Notes under the pieces: generated by a model
What the model was told of the DNA's origin: nothing
What the model saw: only the letters and a program-made list of their open reading frames with translations
Databases searched by the model: none
Translations under genes and position numbers: made by a program
Origin: WRIS01 sp050945135
GTDB lineage: Bacteria > Actinomycetota > Coriobacteriia > Coriobacteriales > Eggerthellaceae
Length of the DNA stretch: 18,063 bases
Assembly: GCA_050945135.1 (NCBI GenBank)
Contig: JBMNSJ010000043.1
Coordinates: 1 to 18,063, forward strand
Reading direction: 5' to 3'
Shown here: positions 1 to 6,425 of the stretch, piece after piece
Layout of the letters: each line of letters begins with the position of its first letter
Numbering within the stretch: the stretch's first letter is position 1

Positions 1-315
1 CTGCTCTGTGGTGTAGCGTGTCTTTTTCATTGTCTGGTCCTTTCCCTTCAGTGTCGAATTCTATCTATTTCCTAACACTGGGGTTGGATCAGATTCAGGG
101 GGTCATGCCAGAAGCTGGTCCAACTATAGTACGAATTTTCCCCTTCTGTATTTTTCATTATTCTATTTGGTTCCTGTTTGAGGTGCGAAGATTCCGTGAT
201 AGTATCTTGGAGCTCCACGAGGCGGAAGCGTTCCCAAGATTCTAATCCGCCCTGGTCTATTATACTGTTCTATCGCGTAATACTGTCTTTGCTAGACATG
301 TATGCTTGTAAAAGC
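1..315. other. Left-edge gap with no convincing gene
   Basis: No reading frame here has a good ribosome binding site or a recognisable product; a 75-codon frame at 18-245 looks accidental. Two small inverted repeats are visible: GTTGGATCAG (83-92) against CTGGTCCAAC (115-124, one mismatch), and ATCTTGG (204-210) against CCAAGAT (234-240). A TATACT at 261-266 could be the -10 box of the tRNA-Ser promoter, giving a leader of about 43 nt, but I see no good -35 box at the right spacing. Confidence 0.4.
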
Positions 316-408
316 GGAGGGGTGGCAGAGTGGTTGAATGCGGCGGTCTCGAAAACCGTTTCACCGGTATTCCCGGTGACGAGGGTTCGAATCCCTCCTC
401 CTCCGCCA
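316..408 (+). tRNA. tRNA-Ser (anticodon CGA), reads UCG codons
   Basis: The cloverleaf folds by eye. The acceptor stem is 316-322 with 398-404 (one G-U pair), G405 is the discriminator base and CCA is encoded at 406-408. The anticodon stem is 343-347 with 355-359; its seven-base loop 348-354 places CGA at 350-352. A long variable arm at about 360-380 folds into a GC-rich hairpin, as expected for class II serine tRNAs. The T arm is GAGGG (381-385), TTCGAAT, CCCTC (393-397). A terminator follows within 15 bp, so it is probably a single-gene transcription unit. Its 3' end is repeated 177 bp downstream. Confidence 0.96.
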
Positions 409-419
409 GATAAAGTTGC

Positions 420-446
420 GACCTGACCTTACCGTCAGGTCTTTTT
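420..446 (+). terminator. Intrinsic terminator of tRNA-Ser
   Basis: Stem GACCTGAC (420-427), loop CTTACC, stem GTCAGGTC (434-441), then a run of T from 442. It is a perfect 8-bp stem with a T tract directly behind the tRNA. Confidence 0.9.
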
Positions 447-464
447 GTTTCCCAGCATCGTTAT

Positions 465-477
465 GGGATTCGAACCC
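465..477. repeat. Inverted copy of the tRNA-Ser T-arm core
   Basis: GGGATTCGAACCC at 465-477 is the exact reverse complement of GGGTTCGAATCCC at 383-395 in the tRNA T arm. In a transcript running past the tRNA terminator this could compete with T-arm folding. It may also be the trace of another tRNA-like sequence on the other strand. Confidence 0.6.
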
Positions 478-484
478 GAGAGGG

Positions 485-510
485 GCAAACAACACCTTTG
501 TGTTGTTTGC
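485..510. repeat. Perfect 11-bp hairpin between the tRNA-tail copies
   Basis: GCAAACAACAC (485-495), loop CTTT, GTGTTGTTTGC (500-510). The arms are perfectly complementary, with a four-base loop. No T run follows, so it is not a typical terminator. It sits in the middle of the 177-bp repeat unit. Confidence 0.85.
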
Positions 511-596
511 AGAGGAGCACGAAGTGCGACGTATACAGATGCGAGCGTCGAGCGAAGCAGCTGTGACATCCCTCCTCCTCCGCCAGTTAAAGTTGC

Positions 597-623
597 GACC
601 TGACCTTGCCGTCAGGTCTTTTT
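597..623 (+). terminator. Second copy of the tRNA-Ser terminator
   Basis: GACCTGAC (597-604), loop CTTGCC, GTCAGGTC (611-618), then T run. It is identical to the terminator at 420-446 except for one loop base. It is probably a by-product of the duplication, and would act as a backup stop for read-through. Confidence 0.8.
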
Positions 624-1026
624 GTTTCCCAGCTTCCTTAAGGGACTCACACTAAAATGCCAACGCAGAGAATCACACGCTCTATGGCTGAGAATTGCGA
701 CAAAGAACGATATTTTTTGTACGTCCAATAACTGACCTGGTGTTTCTCCGAGATAGGGCGGCGAAGGAGGAGAAAATTCGTACTTTGCCGTAAATCTGAG
801 CCTCCCAAGCAAAACTTATCCACCCCGGACGGTTCCACTGAATTCAACCCCGCTTGCCAAAGATTCTCGATAGTGCGTGATTTAACTCACTGCCAGCAAA
901 CAAATACGTGCAAAATTAAGCATATATGCTCGTTTTCGCCGCTTCACGCGTTTGCGAATCGCGCACTATCGCGAATCTTTACCCTGGACACCCCACTTCG
1001 CAGCTATCGCTGCCCCATCTAGCTAC
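624..1026. other. Non-coding gap between tRNA repeat and fic-like gene
   Basis: Apart from the foldback at 859-980 this gap shows no gene. Two overlapping minus-strand frames of 66 codons (612-847) lack a convincing start and product. No intrinsic terminator is visible behind the minus-strand gene that ends at 1027. Confidence 0.5.
859..980. repeat. Long foldback element with 25-nt outer arms
   Basis: The outer arms 859-883 and 956-980 match as inverted repeats at about 22 of 25 positions (sequence starts AAAGATTC and ends GAATCTTT). Nested inside are GCAAAC (896-901) with GTTTGC (950-955), CGTG (907-910) with CACG (945-948), AAAA (912-915) with TTTT (933-936), and a perfect 12-nt palindrome AGCATATATGCT at 919-930. 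The whole 122 bp can form one long, slightly bulged hairpin. It lies between the tRNA repeat and the 3' end of the Fic-like gene and encodes nothing visible. It could be a MITE-like or dispersed palindromic repeat; no target-site duplication is obvious. Confidence 0.7.
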
Positions 1027-2262
1027 CTACACCGCTTTTATAATGTTTTTGGTATTGCCTTTTTCTTCAACGAACTCATTGAACGTTACCGCGCGTTTTT
1101 TATACATCACATCATGAAGCATCATGGCATCTGGTGCCTCAAAGGTCATGTTGCGCCTGATAGGATTGCCGGCACGTACAATACCTGCATGTTCAAGGCG
1201 AGCAAAAGCATCGCTCGTTGCAGAAAAACTCCGTTGAGCCAAATCGCTTCCTTGAGTAATAGTCATAATTGGCGTTCCCACCAACTCATACAACAGAAGC
1301 TCGATGGTGGATCCTCGCTGAACACGCCCGATACGTCTTTTCCAACTTTCCACAAGACTCACGATTGTCTTATGAAGCGTGAGGGTAAATTTTAGGAGTT
1401 CATGTGTGACCTGTGTAGTACTAAGGATAAGATCCTCGGCATATAAAATAGTATTCTTTTGCTCCTCATCGGTCTTTTCGTAATGAGGTTTTAGCAAATC
1501 ATAAAAACGATTTTTGAAGTGCGCCGAGAACAAATTGATGGGCAAAATGATGTTTTCCAGGAAGCCTCTTCTATGAAGCACATAATGCATACGCAAGCGT
1601 TCAGTTCGATCAGAGTTTTCATCGAAAGGCCTTAGCGCTTCGAATTGAAACTGGACAATGCTTGCCTGAGCAAGCGGCGATAAGGTGTCTTGGTTTAAGA
1701 AGTCGCAAAAGTCGTCGAGGAGCGAGATTAGCTCATCTGGATCAGGCGGCTCATACGCAATTTGAGTCTGATTTCTCGCATCGACCACAAAAGGCTCGCT
1801 TCGGAAAGCTGGCTTTATCTCTGAATAATGAGGTCCTTCCAGGCTTCTTCCGTAGAGAGCGAGCATGTCGTTTGGCGAGGTAATCTTTGCCTCGTTTCCA
1901 GACTTGGTTATCCACTGTATAGCCTGCATTGTTCGATACACCAATAAAGACAGATCCATTGTTGGATGGTTTTCCTCTGCCAAGACCTCTTTGAGCATGG
2001 CATCGGTGTCTTCGGCTTTATTCAGCAGATAGCCAGCAGCTTCAAGCCTCATTACCGTATAAATATCAGGGTAGACTTTATCGATATTGAGGGCACTTAA
2101 AGCATCGGCACGCAACAAGGTTGTTCGAATTGGAGAAGAGGAAAGGCTATGTTTTATACGCTCATCTAATCGAATCACGTCTCGCTCTAACGTTGAGAGC
2201 CCTGCAACCGTTTCGTTCTTGAGTGCAAAATGCCTGTGGGCGATTTCTTGAGGTCGATACAT
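1027..2262 (-). CDS. Fic-family protein with degenerate active site, C-terminal winged-helix region
   Basis: This 411-aa protein has the layout of Fic AMP-transferase homologues: an N-terminal helical part, a central Fic core (about residues 165-260, entered by the flap-like YEPPDPDELISLLDDF) and a C-terminal winged-helix-like region (about 318-390). Canonical Fic enzymes carry HPFx(D/E)GNGRxxR; here residues 211-222 read RPFDENSDRTER. The catalytic His is Arg and the GNG loop is NSD, while Pro-Phe, the acidic residue and both late Arg remain. The upstream helix that usually holds the inhibitory SSxIEG motif reads ALSALNIDKV (54-63), so the inhibitory Glu is Asp and the Gly is Lys. AMP transfer is therefore doubtful; a regulatory or binding role is possible (inference). 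The start at 2262 has GGAG 10 nt upstream and a TATAAT promoter. It is divergent from the LuxR-type gene. Confidence 0.8.
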   Translation of the reverse strand: MYRPQEIAHRHFALKNETVAGLSTLERDVIRLDERIKHSLSSSPIRTTLLRADALSALNIDKVYPDIYTVMRLEAAGYLLNKAEDTDAMLKEVLAEENHPTMDLSLLVYRTMQAIQWITKSGNEAKITSPNDMLALYGRSLEGPHYSEIKPAFRSEPFVVDARNQTQIAYEPPDPDELISLLDDFCDFLNQDTLSPLAQASIVQFQFEALRPFDENSDRTERLRMHYVLHRRGFLENIILPINLFSAHFKNRFYDLLKPHYEKTDEEQKNTILYAEDLILSTTQVTHELLKFTLTLHKTIVSLVESWKRRIGRVQRGSTIELLLYELVGTPIMTITQGSDLAQRSFSATSDAFARLEHAGIVRAGNPIRRNMTFEAPDAMMLHDVMYKKRAVTFNEFVEEKGNTKNIIKAV

Positions 2263-2330
2263 AGGCTTCTCACTCCAATTACAATCGAAAACGGCTAAAG
2301 ACCTGGCTTAGAAGGCTCCCAGATAATCCA

Positions 2331-2357
2331 ATTATACGTTTTGCGCTCAAAAGTAAA
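2331..2357 (-). promoter_or_regulatory. Likely promoter of the fic-like gene
   Basis: On the minus strand a perfect TATAAT (plus-strand 2336-2331) is preceded by TTTACT (2357-2352) with 15 bp between, slightly short. Transcription would begin near 2324, giving a leader of about 60 nt before the ATG at 2262. Confidence 0.5.
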
Positions 2358-2498
2358 GCCTAAACTCGCAAGCCGATACGATACCGTGGAAAAGCAAATT
2401 TGACGCTCACTGCGGAATTCAGTGATAGTGTAATGTAAATTACCTGTTCAGAAGCTTTTTTGTGCTCCTACAACATTTCTGAAGCATGTTACAGCTCA

Positions 2499-2518
2499 AT
2501 ACACATATGATTGTGTAT
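2499..2518. promoter_or_regulatory. Candidate operator palindrome upstream of the LuxR-type gene
   Basis: ATACACA (2499-2505) and TGTGTAT (2512-2518) form a perfect 7-bp inverted repeat with a 6-bp spacer, about 50 bp ahead of the TTG start at 2567. Size and symmetry fit a dimeric helix-turn-helix regulator; LuxR-type proteins bind such dyads. Whether this gene's own product binds it is inference. Confidence 0.4.
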
Positions 2519-2566
2519 CAGTCACATTCGGGTCAAAATTGTCGTTAAGAAAAGCCGTGGTGAAAC

Positions 2567-5191
2567 TTGCTCGAAAACAGTAAACACTCAGTTACTTCGT
2601 TCGCCACGCCAAAAGACACGGCGAAAAATCCAAACCCGCATGCCACTATCCTCTTCAGGAAACGCCTTACTAACTTTCTCGATGAGCAAAATCGAGTGCC
2701 TGTAACCCTCATTCACGCCCCAGCAGGCTACGGTAAAAGCTCGCTTATTCTTTCAAGCCTAGCAAACGTAGAATGTCTTCACCCTTGGATTGTTATTGAC
2801 GAAGAAGACACGGCACTTGACCGCTTTTGGCGTTCAGTCTTGCGTGAAGCCGCAGATCAGGGCATTCACTTTCCAGAGTTTATTTCGGTTACCCGCAGCC
2901 TTCAGTATCTTGAACAGGCGCTTCCTTTTATTGATCAGTTTCTTTCGGCACTCGAGAGCTATCAGCAACAAGTGCTACTCATCTTCGATGACTACCACAA
3001 ACTCCAGCCGGATTCGATGGTGCATGAGTCTCTGTCCTACTTCATCTCGCACATGCCAGAAAATGTACACGTTATTATCTCAACAAGAACTCAGCCTAAA
3101 CTGAGCCTCTCGAAGCTTTTTGTGCAAGGTCTCGCGCGACGCATCAACGAAAAAGACCTCGCCTTCAGCTACGAAGAAATTGCGGCATATTATGCACAAA
3201 TTAAGCATCCGGCAGACAGTACAGAGTTGCAGCTCGTCTTTGACCGAACACAAGGATGGCCTGTTGCGGTCAAGCTCTTTTCCTTATCTGCCACCAATCC
3301 TGCAAGCATCTCAGATATTTCTTCTCACGAACAAACCAAGGAAACTATTGGTACCTACTTAATCGAAGAAGTGATTGGTCGTCTAGAAAGACGTGATTAC
3401 GAATTCTTGGCAGCTAGCTGTTGTTTACCAAACTTTTCAGCCCCTCTTGTTGCTCACATTCTTGGTAAACCAGAACAAGAAGTGCAGAAATCACTACGAC
3501 ACTTCGAAAACAATGGGCTCTTTATTACCACCGTTGCAAAGCACGCCGACATCGTCTGGTATCGCTATCACTCCTTGTTTGCCGAAGAGGCTCTGCGCCA
3601 TTTCCAAGCCAATAACCCACGCTGCGCAAACATTGCCCGCAAAAAGGCGCTTAGCTGGTATCAGGAAAACGAGCTTTTCGATGAAGCAATTAAGCTTGCT
3701 GCTTTGCTTGAGGATTATGAAACGATTACCGCGTGCATCCTCCAGAACTGGAGCAGTCTTTGCATGCACGACGATTACCTCAGGCTACTCAGGTGGTTTG
3801 AGTATCTGCCCAACGAACGAATCGCGCACAACACCACTCTTGCAGCAATCGAATCGTTTCCTTTAGCCCTCACAGGCAAGGTTGAAGCGGCGCTCACTCG
3901 AATTCGCGAAGCAGAAGATTCGCTCACATCTCATAACGATGAGCTCTTTGGCTTTGTAATGGCGTTCAAAGCGCTCGCTTATAATGCCGCAGGTGAAACG
4001 CAAGAAATCCCAACAATCACTCAAGCTGCTTCTACCTATCTTTCCAGAAACGAAAGCTATCTTATTCATGTCAATGCCCTCGTGGTGGCAACATCTCCAG
4101 CAGATACTGAACCCGAAAAAGCTCTTGACTTGCTCACTAAGACGCTTGCACAAGACCCTTTCAAAAACAACGACATGTTTCTAAGCGCAGCTCTCAGTTG
4201 CGCAAGTCTGCTTAGCTCTCTGCTCGGAAACTATGGCGAGTCTCTTCGCTGGGCGCAAGAATCTCTAAACACCTGCGAGGCGGCAACGCAATCTCAGCAT
4301 CCAGCGGCACTTTATGGTCACGTCGCGCGCATGAATGTCTTCTATAAAAGCGGCGACATCGCAACGGCTCACAAGTGCGCCGAACAGGCATTGTCGCATG
4401 CATATACCTGCTGGTCTCCTGCCTTAGTGGGGCAAGTGCAAGGCTTTGTAGCGCTCAGCCATTACTTTTCAGGAAAGCATGAAGCATCCAAGGAGGCTGT
4501 GAAAAAAGCAATCGCCCTCTCGCCTCTGGGCTTTGCGCGCAACTTTCCTTCTCTTTCTGCCCTTGCTTTCTGGTATTCATCTGGAGCTTTGCAAATCTCT
4601 GATTTCGAAGTAAGCGGCGAAATCGCCTGCGCGGATCCTATAGTCTGGATACAATCAGCCATCAAGCTGATAGACCAAAAGCACGAAAATATTGATGAGC
4701 TGATTTCCTTTACCCAGCGCATACCCGCACAGCGTCGTCTCGCCCGAATGCAGTTCGAGCTGCTCATTGCACTGCACCATGAAGCACAAGGACAAGTTGA
4801 CGGAGCAGATGCCTGGTTTACTCGTTCGCTCACAATTATGAAAGAGATAGGAGCCCGTCAGGCATGCATCGAGAACTCGTCGTATGTCTACGATCTTCTC
4901 AAACGGCAAAGCTTAAGCCAAGAGCTTGTGTTTACCACGGAGCTATTTCGTGAGCTGCCGCCCAAAAGGCTTCGCGAACCCTACGACATCTCCGAGCAAG
5001 CCGAGCTCACAGGTCGTGAGCGTGAAATTCTTGAGCTGCTGGCAGAAGGCTATTCCGCAAAAGAGATTGCTCAATCGCTTTTCATTTCAATTCAAACAGT
5101 AAAGAAGCATCTTGCAAACTGCTACCAAAAACTTGGCGTCCATAACCGCGTCCAAGCAATCTCGAAGCTTAAAAAACAAGGTACTATCTAG
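2567..5191 (+). CDS. Large ATP-binding LuxR-family (MalT/LAL-type) transcription regulator
   Basis: This 874-aa protein has the layout of LAL regulators: an N-terminal STAND-type ATPase, a long helical/TPR-like middle and a C-terminal LuxR helix-turn-helix. Walker A is APAGYGKSS at 51-59, Walker B VLLIFDDYH at 136-144. The DNA-binding domain fills about 812-874 (ELTGREREILELLAEGYSAK, then a recognition helix around SIQTVKKHL). A TGA at 2561-2563 closes the frame just upstream and there is no ATG before the ATPase motif, so the TTG at 2567 is the best start, with only weak GTGG-type pairing ahead. The family usually responds to a small ligand or protein bound by the middle region, then activates promoters. 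No metabolic operon is attached, so the target is unknown; candidates are the divergent fic-like gene or its own promoter. No transmembrane segment is seen. Confidence 0.88.
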   Translation: MLENSKHSVTSFATPKDTAKNPNPHATILFRKRLTNFLDEQNRVPVTLIHAPAGYGKSSLILSSLANVECLHPWIVIDEEDTALDRFWRSVLREAADQGIHFPEFISVTRSLQYLEQALPFIDQFLSALESYQQQVLLIFDDYHKLQPDSMVHESLSYFISHMPENVHVIISTRTQPKLSLSKLFVQGLARRINEKDLAFSYEEIAAYYAQIKHPADSTELQLVFDRTQGWPVAVKLFSLSATNPASISDISSHEQTKETIGTYLIEEVIGRLERRDYEFLAASCCLPNFSAPLVAHILGKPEQEVQKSLRHFENNGLFITTVAKHADIVWYRYHSLFAEEALRHFQANNPRCANIARKKALSWYQENELFDEAIKLAALLEDYETITACILQNWSSLCMHDDYLRLLRWFEYLPNERIAHNTTLAAIESFPLALTGKVEAALTRIREAEDSLTSHNDELFGFVMAFKALAYNAAGETQEIPTITQAASTYLSRNESYLIHVNALVVATSPADTEPEKALDLLTKTLAQDPFKNNDMFLSAALSCASLLSSLLGNYGESLRWAQESLNTCEAATQSQHPAALYGHVARMNVFYKSGDIATAHKCAEQALSHAYTCWSPALVGQVQGFVALSHYFSGKHEASKEAVKKAIALSPLGFARNFPSLSALAFWYSSGALQISDFEVSGEIACADPIVWIQSAIKLIDQKHENIDELISFTQRIPAQRRLARMQFELLIALHHEAQGQVDGADAWFTRSLTIMKEIGARQACIENSSYVYDLLKRQSLSQELVFTTELFRELPPKRLREPYDISEQAELTGREREILELLAEGYSAKEIAQSLFISIQTVKKHLANCYQKLGVHNRVQAISKLKKQGTI

Positions 5192-5297
5192 TTTTTCAAC
5201 GAGTCCTCAATCGCAGCAATGCGAGCTATGTCATAATAGGAATCTAGCAATAAAGAACCTCGAAACACAAGCATTCAACAACGATATGGGGGCTATC

Positions 5298-5816
5298 ATG
5301 GCTGATAGAGTCATAGAAAACAAAGAAACCGAAGTTCCTGAGATTCCAGAACTCTTAGAAAAGGTATTGGTCTTCGTACTTGAAGAAGCAAAAGAGAAAA
5401 TGGATCAGGGCTCTGAGGTAACTCCTTTCACCGCTTTGATTGTGAAAGACAATCTCTTTATCGAAAACCATCCAGGCGAATCGGCAGAGGACTGCTACGA
5501 CTCCGCTAAGCACACCGTTGAAGGTGCGCGCGGCGCCGATGCCTACGCTTTTTGCTATGACGGCTATATCGAAACTGACGCAGGCGTGCGCGATTCTCTC
5601 ATCGCAGAGGGAGGAATCCCTGGTGAGCCAGAAGGAATGGCATGTGGTTACCTTTACACCATCGAAGGTGAAAAGTGTGTTTTCGAGTCTCAGCCTGCCT
5701 ACATAGGTTCTGCACCAAACTTCATGAGCGACCTCAAAGAGGCCGATGAATACGACGATGAAGAAATTGAAGAACGTTATCTTGATGAAGATGACGTGTC
5801 CGAGGATGAGTCTTAA
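5298..5816 (+). CDS. Acidic hypothetical protein, 172 aa
   Basis: I do not recognise a named family. The product starts MADRVIENKE if translation begins at 5298, where GGGGG (5288-5292) sits at a good distance; the ATG at 5286 lies inside that purine run and is less likely, although the frame stays open back to 5112. The central part (about 45-140) looks globular, with the stretch SAEDCYDSAKHTVEGARGAD followed by a Tyr/Asp-rich segment. The last 25 or so residues are extremely acidic (ending DEDDVSEDES). There is no signal peptide or membrane segment, so it is probably cytosolic. It follows the LuxR-type gene by 106 bp in the same direction. Codon use resembles the neighbours, so it is probably a real native gene. 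Confidence 0.7.
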   Translation: MADRVIENKETEVPEIPELLEKVLVFVLEEAKEKMDQGSEVTPFTALIVKDNLFIENHPGESAEDCYDSAKHTVEGARGADAYAFCYDGYIETDAGVRDSLIAEGGIPGEPEGMACGYLYTIEGEKCVFESQPAYIGSAPNFMSDLKEADEYDDEEIEERYLDEDDVSEDES

Positions 5817-5970
5817 TATCCTGCGTGACCTGCAATAACTTTCGTCACATAAATAGCTTGAAACCCGCCTGTATGGTTTCTGCAGAAAGACTGTCGAACA
5901 TCTGCATGATTTCTGTAGGAATCGAGTTTTATGATGGATTGCATCAGGCAGTGACGGGATTACCTAAGTT

Positions 5971-6001
5971 TTCTAGCACAGGCACTTTTCCTGTGCTAGA
6001 A
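5971..6001. promoter_or_regulatory. 12-bp perfect dyad overlapping an extended -10 box ahead of rpsF
   Basis: TTCTAGCACAGG (5971-5982) and CCTGTGCTAGAA (5990-6001) are perfect inverted repeats separated by CACTTTT. The right arm contains TGC followed by TAGAAT (5998-6003), an extended -10 promoter element, which would start transcription near 6010. Because of the symmetry the same -10-like sequence also faces left. There is no T run on either side, so it is a poor terminator and a better operator candidate. It probably controls the rpsF-ssb-rpsR-rplI block. Confidence 0.55.
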
Positions 6002-6018
6002 TAGTCGAGCTAATTCCT

Positions 6019-6050
6019 GCTTCGGGTAGCGCCTTCTATAGCCCCGAAGC
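6019..6050 (+). promoter_or_regulatory. Leader hairpin before rpsF, candidate S6:S18 autoregulatory site
   Basis: GCTTCGGG (6019-6026) pairs with CCCGAAGC (6043-6050); the enclosed TAG (6027-6029) can pair with CTA (6036-6038), leaving an asymmetric bulge TAGC. The Shine-Dalgarno of rpsF begins 11 nt later. Many bacteria have an mRNA structure here that is bound by the S6:S18 complex and represses the operon. The published motif needs a CCG in a specific bulge, and I cannot place that with confidence, so the assignment is tentative. Confidence 0.35.
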
Positions 6051-6074
6051 CAACAGTCCAAAGGAGGTGAGCTA

Positions 6075-6368
6075 ATGGAGGCTTATGAACTATTGTTCTT
6101 TGTTGCTCCGTCAATCGACGAAGAAGTCCGCGCCGCAACGATGAAGCGTGTCGAAAACGCTATTGTTGAGGGCAAAGGATCTGTCGACAAAGTCGAAGAA
6201 TGGGGAAAGCGTAAACTCGCTTTCGAAATCAACGATCTAACCGACGGTGATTACACACTTATCGACTTCCATGCAAATCCCGAAAACATTGCCGAGCTTG
6301 ATCGTATCCTGCGTATCACTGATGCCGTCGTGCGTCATATGATCGTGCAGCGTTATGATCGCGCGTAA
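6075..6368 (+). CDS. rpsF: 30S ribosomal protein S6
   Basis: This 97-aa protein is of normal length for S6 and shows its usual core: N-terminal MEAYELLFFVAPSIDEE, the EEWGKRKLAFEIN strand in the middle (about 41-53), and the late RITDAVVRHMIV helix-strand (about 80-92). S6 sits in the 30S platform and binds 16S rRNA as a pair with S18, which is encoded two genes downstream. A strong AAGGAGGTGA lies just before the ATG. It opens the conserved rpsF-ssb-rpsR-rplI block. No extended C-terminal tail (such as the Glu tail of E. coli S6) is present. Confidence 0.97.
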   Translation: MEAYELLFFVAPSIDEEVRAATMKRVENAIVEGKGSVDKVEEWGKRKLAFEINDLTDGDYTLIDFHANPENIAELDRILRITDAVVRHMIVQRYDRA

Positions 6369-6425
6369 ACAAGCGATGTAGAGGAATGCCCCAAAAGGGG
6401 CTTCGGTACAAGAAGAGGTAAGACA

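Larger units (their letters stand above)
391..650 (+). repeat. 177-bp-offset duplication of the tRNA-Ser 3' end plus terminator
   Basis: The stretch starting in the T loop at A391 and running through CCA, the terminator and about 25 bp beyond recurs at 568-650. Comparing 391-470 with 568-647 I count 6 differences in 80 positions, and only two (410/587 and 431/608) in the first 66. Similarity starts abruptly at A391/A568 and fades after about 648. The offset is 177 bp. The 90 bp between the copies hold a perfect hairpin and an inverted copy of the T-arm sequence. This resembles either an attachment-site scar of an element integrated at a tRNA 3' end, or the rtT-type repeats known behind E. coli tyrT, whose units are of similar length and also begin with the tRNA 3' end. 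No homology to rtT is claimed. Confidence 0.85.
2263..2566. other. Divergent intergenic region between fic-like and LuxR-type genes
   Basis: This 304-bp region holds the minus-strand promoter (2331-2357), the palindrome at 2499-2518 and a small inverted repeat TCACTG/CAGTGA near 2408-2427. I could not find a good -35/-10 pair for the plus-strand gene. No small gene is convincing. Confidence 0.5.

Noticed and set aside
416..655. 79-codon plus-strand frame across the tRNA repeat
   Set aside because: It runs through two terminators and the duplicated tRNA tail; its internal repeat is just the DNA duplication. Frames of this kind next to tRNAs are typical artefacts.
952..1395. 147-codon plus-strand frame overlapping the fic-like gene
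   Set aside because: Antisense to a gene with clear Fic architecture; no ribosome binding site or recognisable product.
5112..5297. Upstream extension of the acidic hypothetical protein
   Set aside because: The open frame runs back into the LuxR-type gene; the first 62 residues translate that gene out of frame, and the good ribosome binding site is before 5298.
5971..6001. Intrinsic terminator after the acidic hypothetical gene
   Set aside because: The hairpin is perfect but has no T run on either strand, while an extended -10 box lies in its right arm; an operator/promoter reading fits better.
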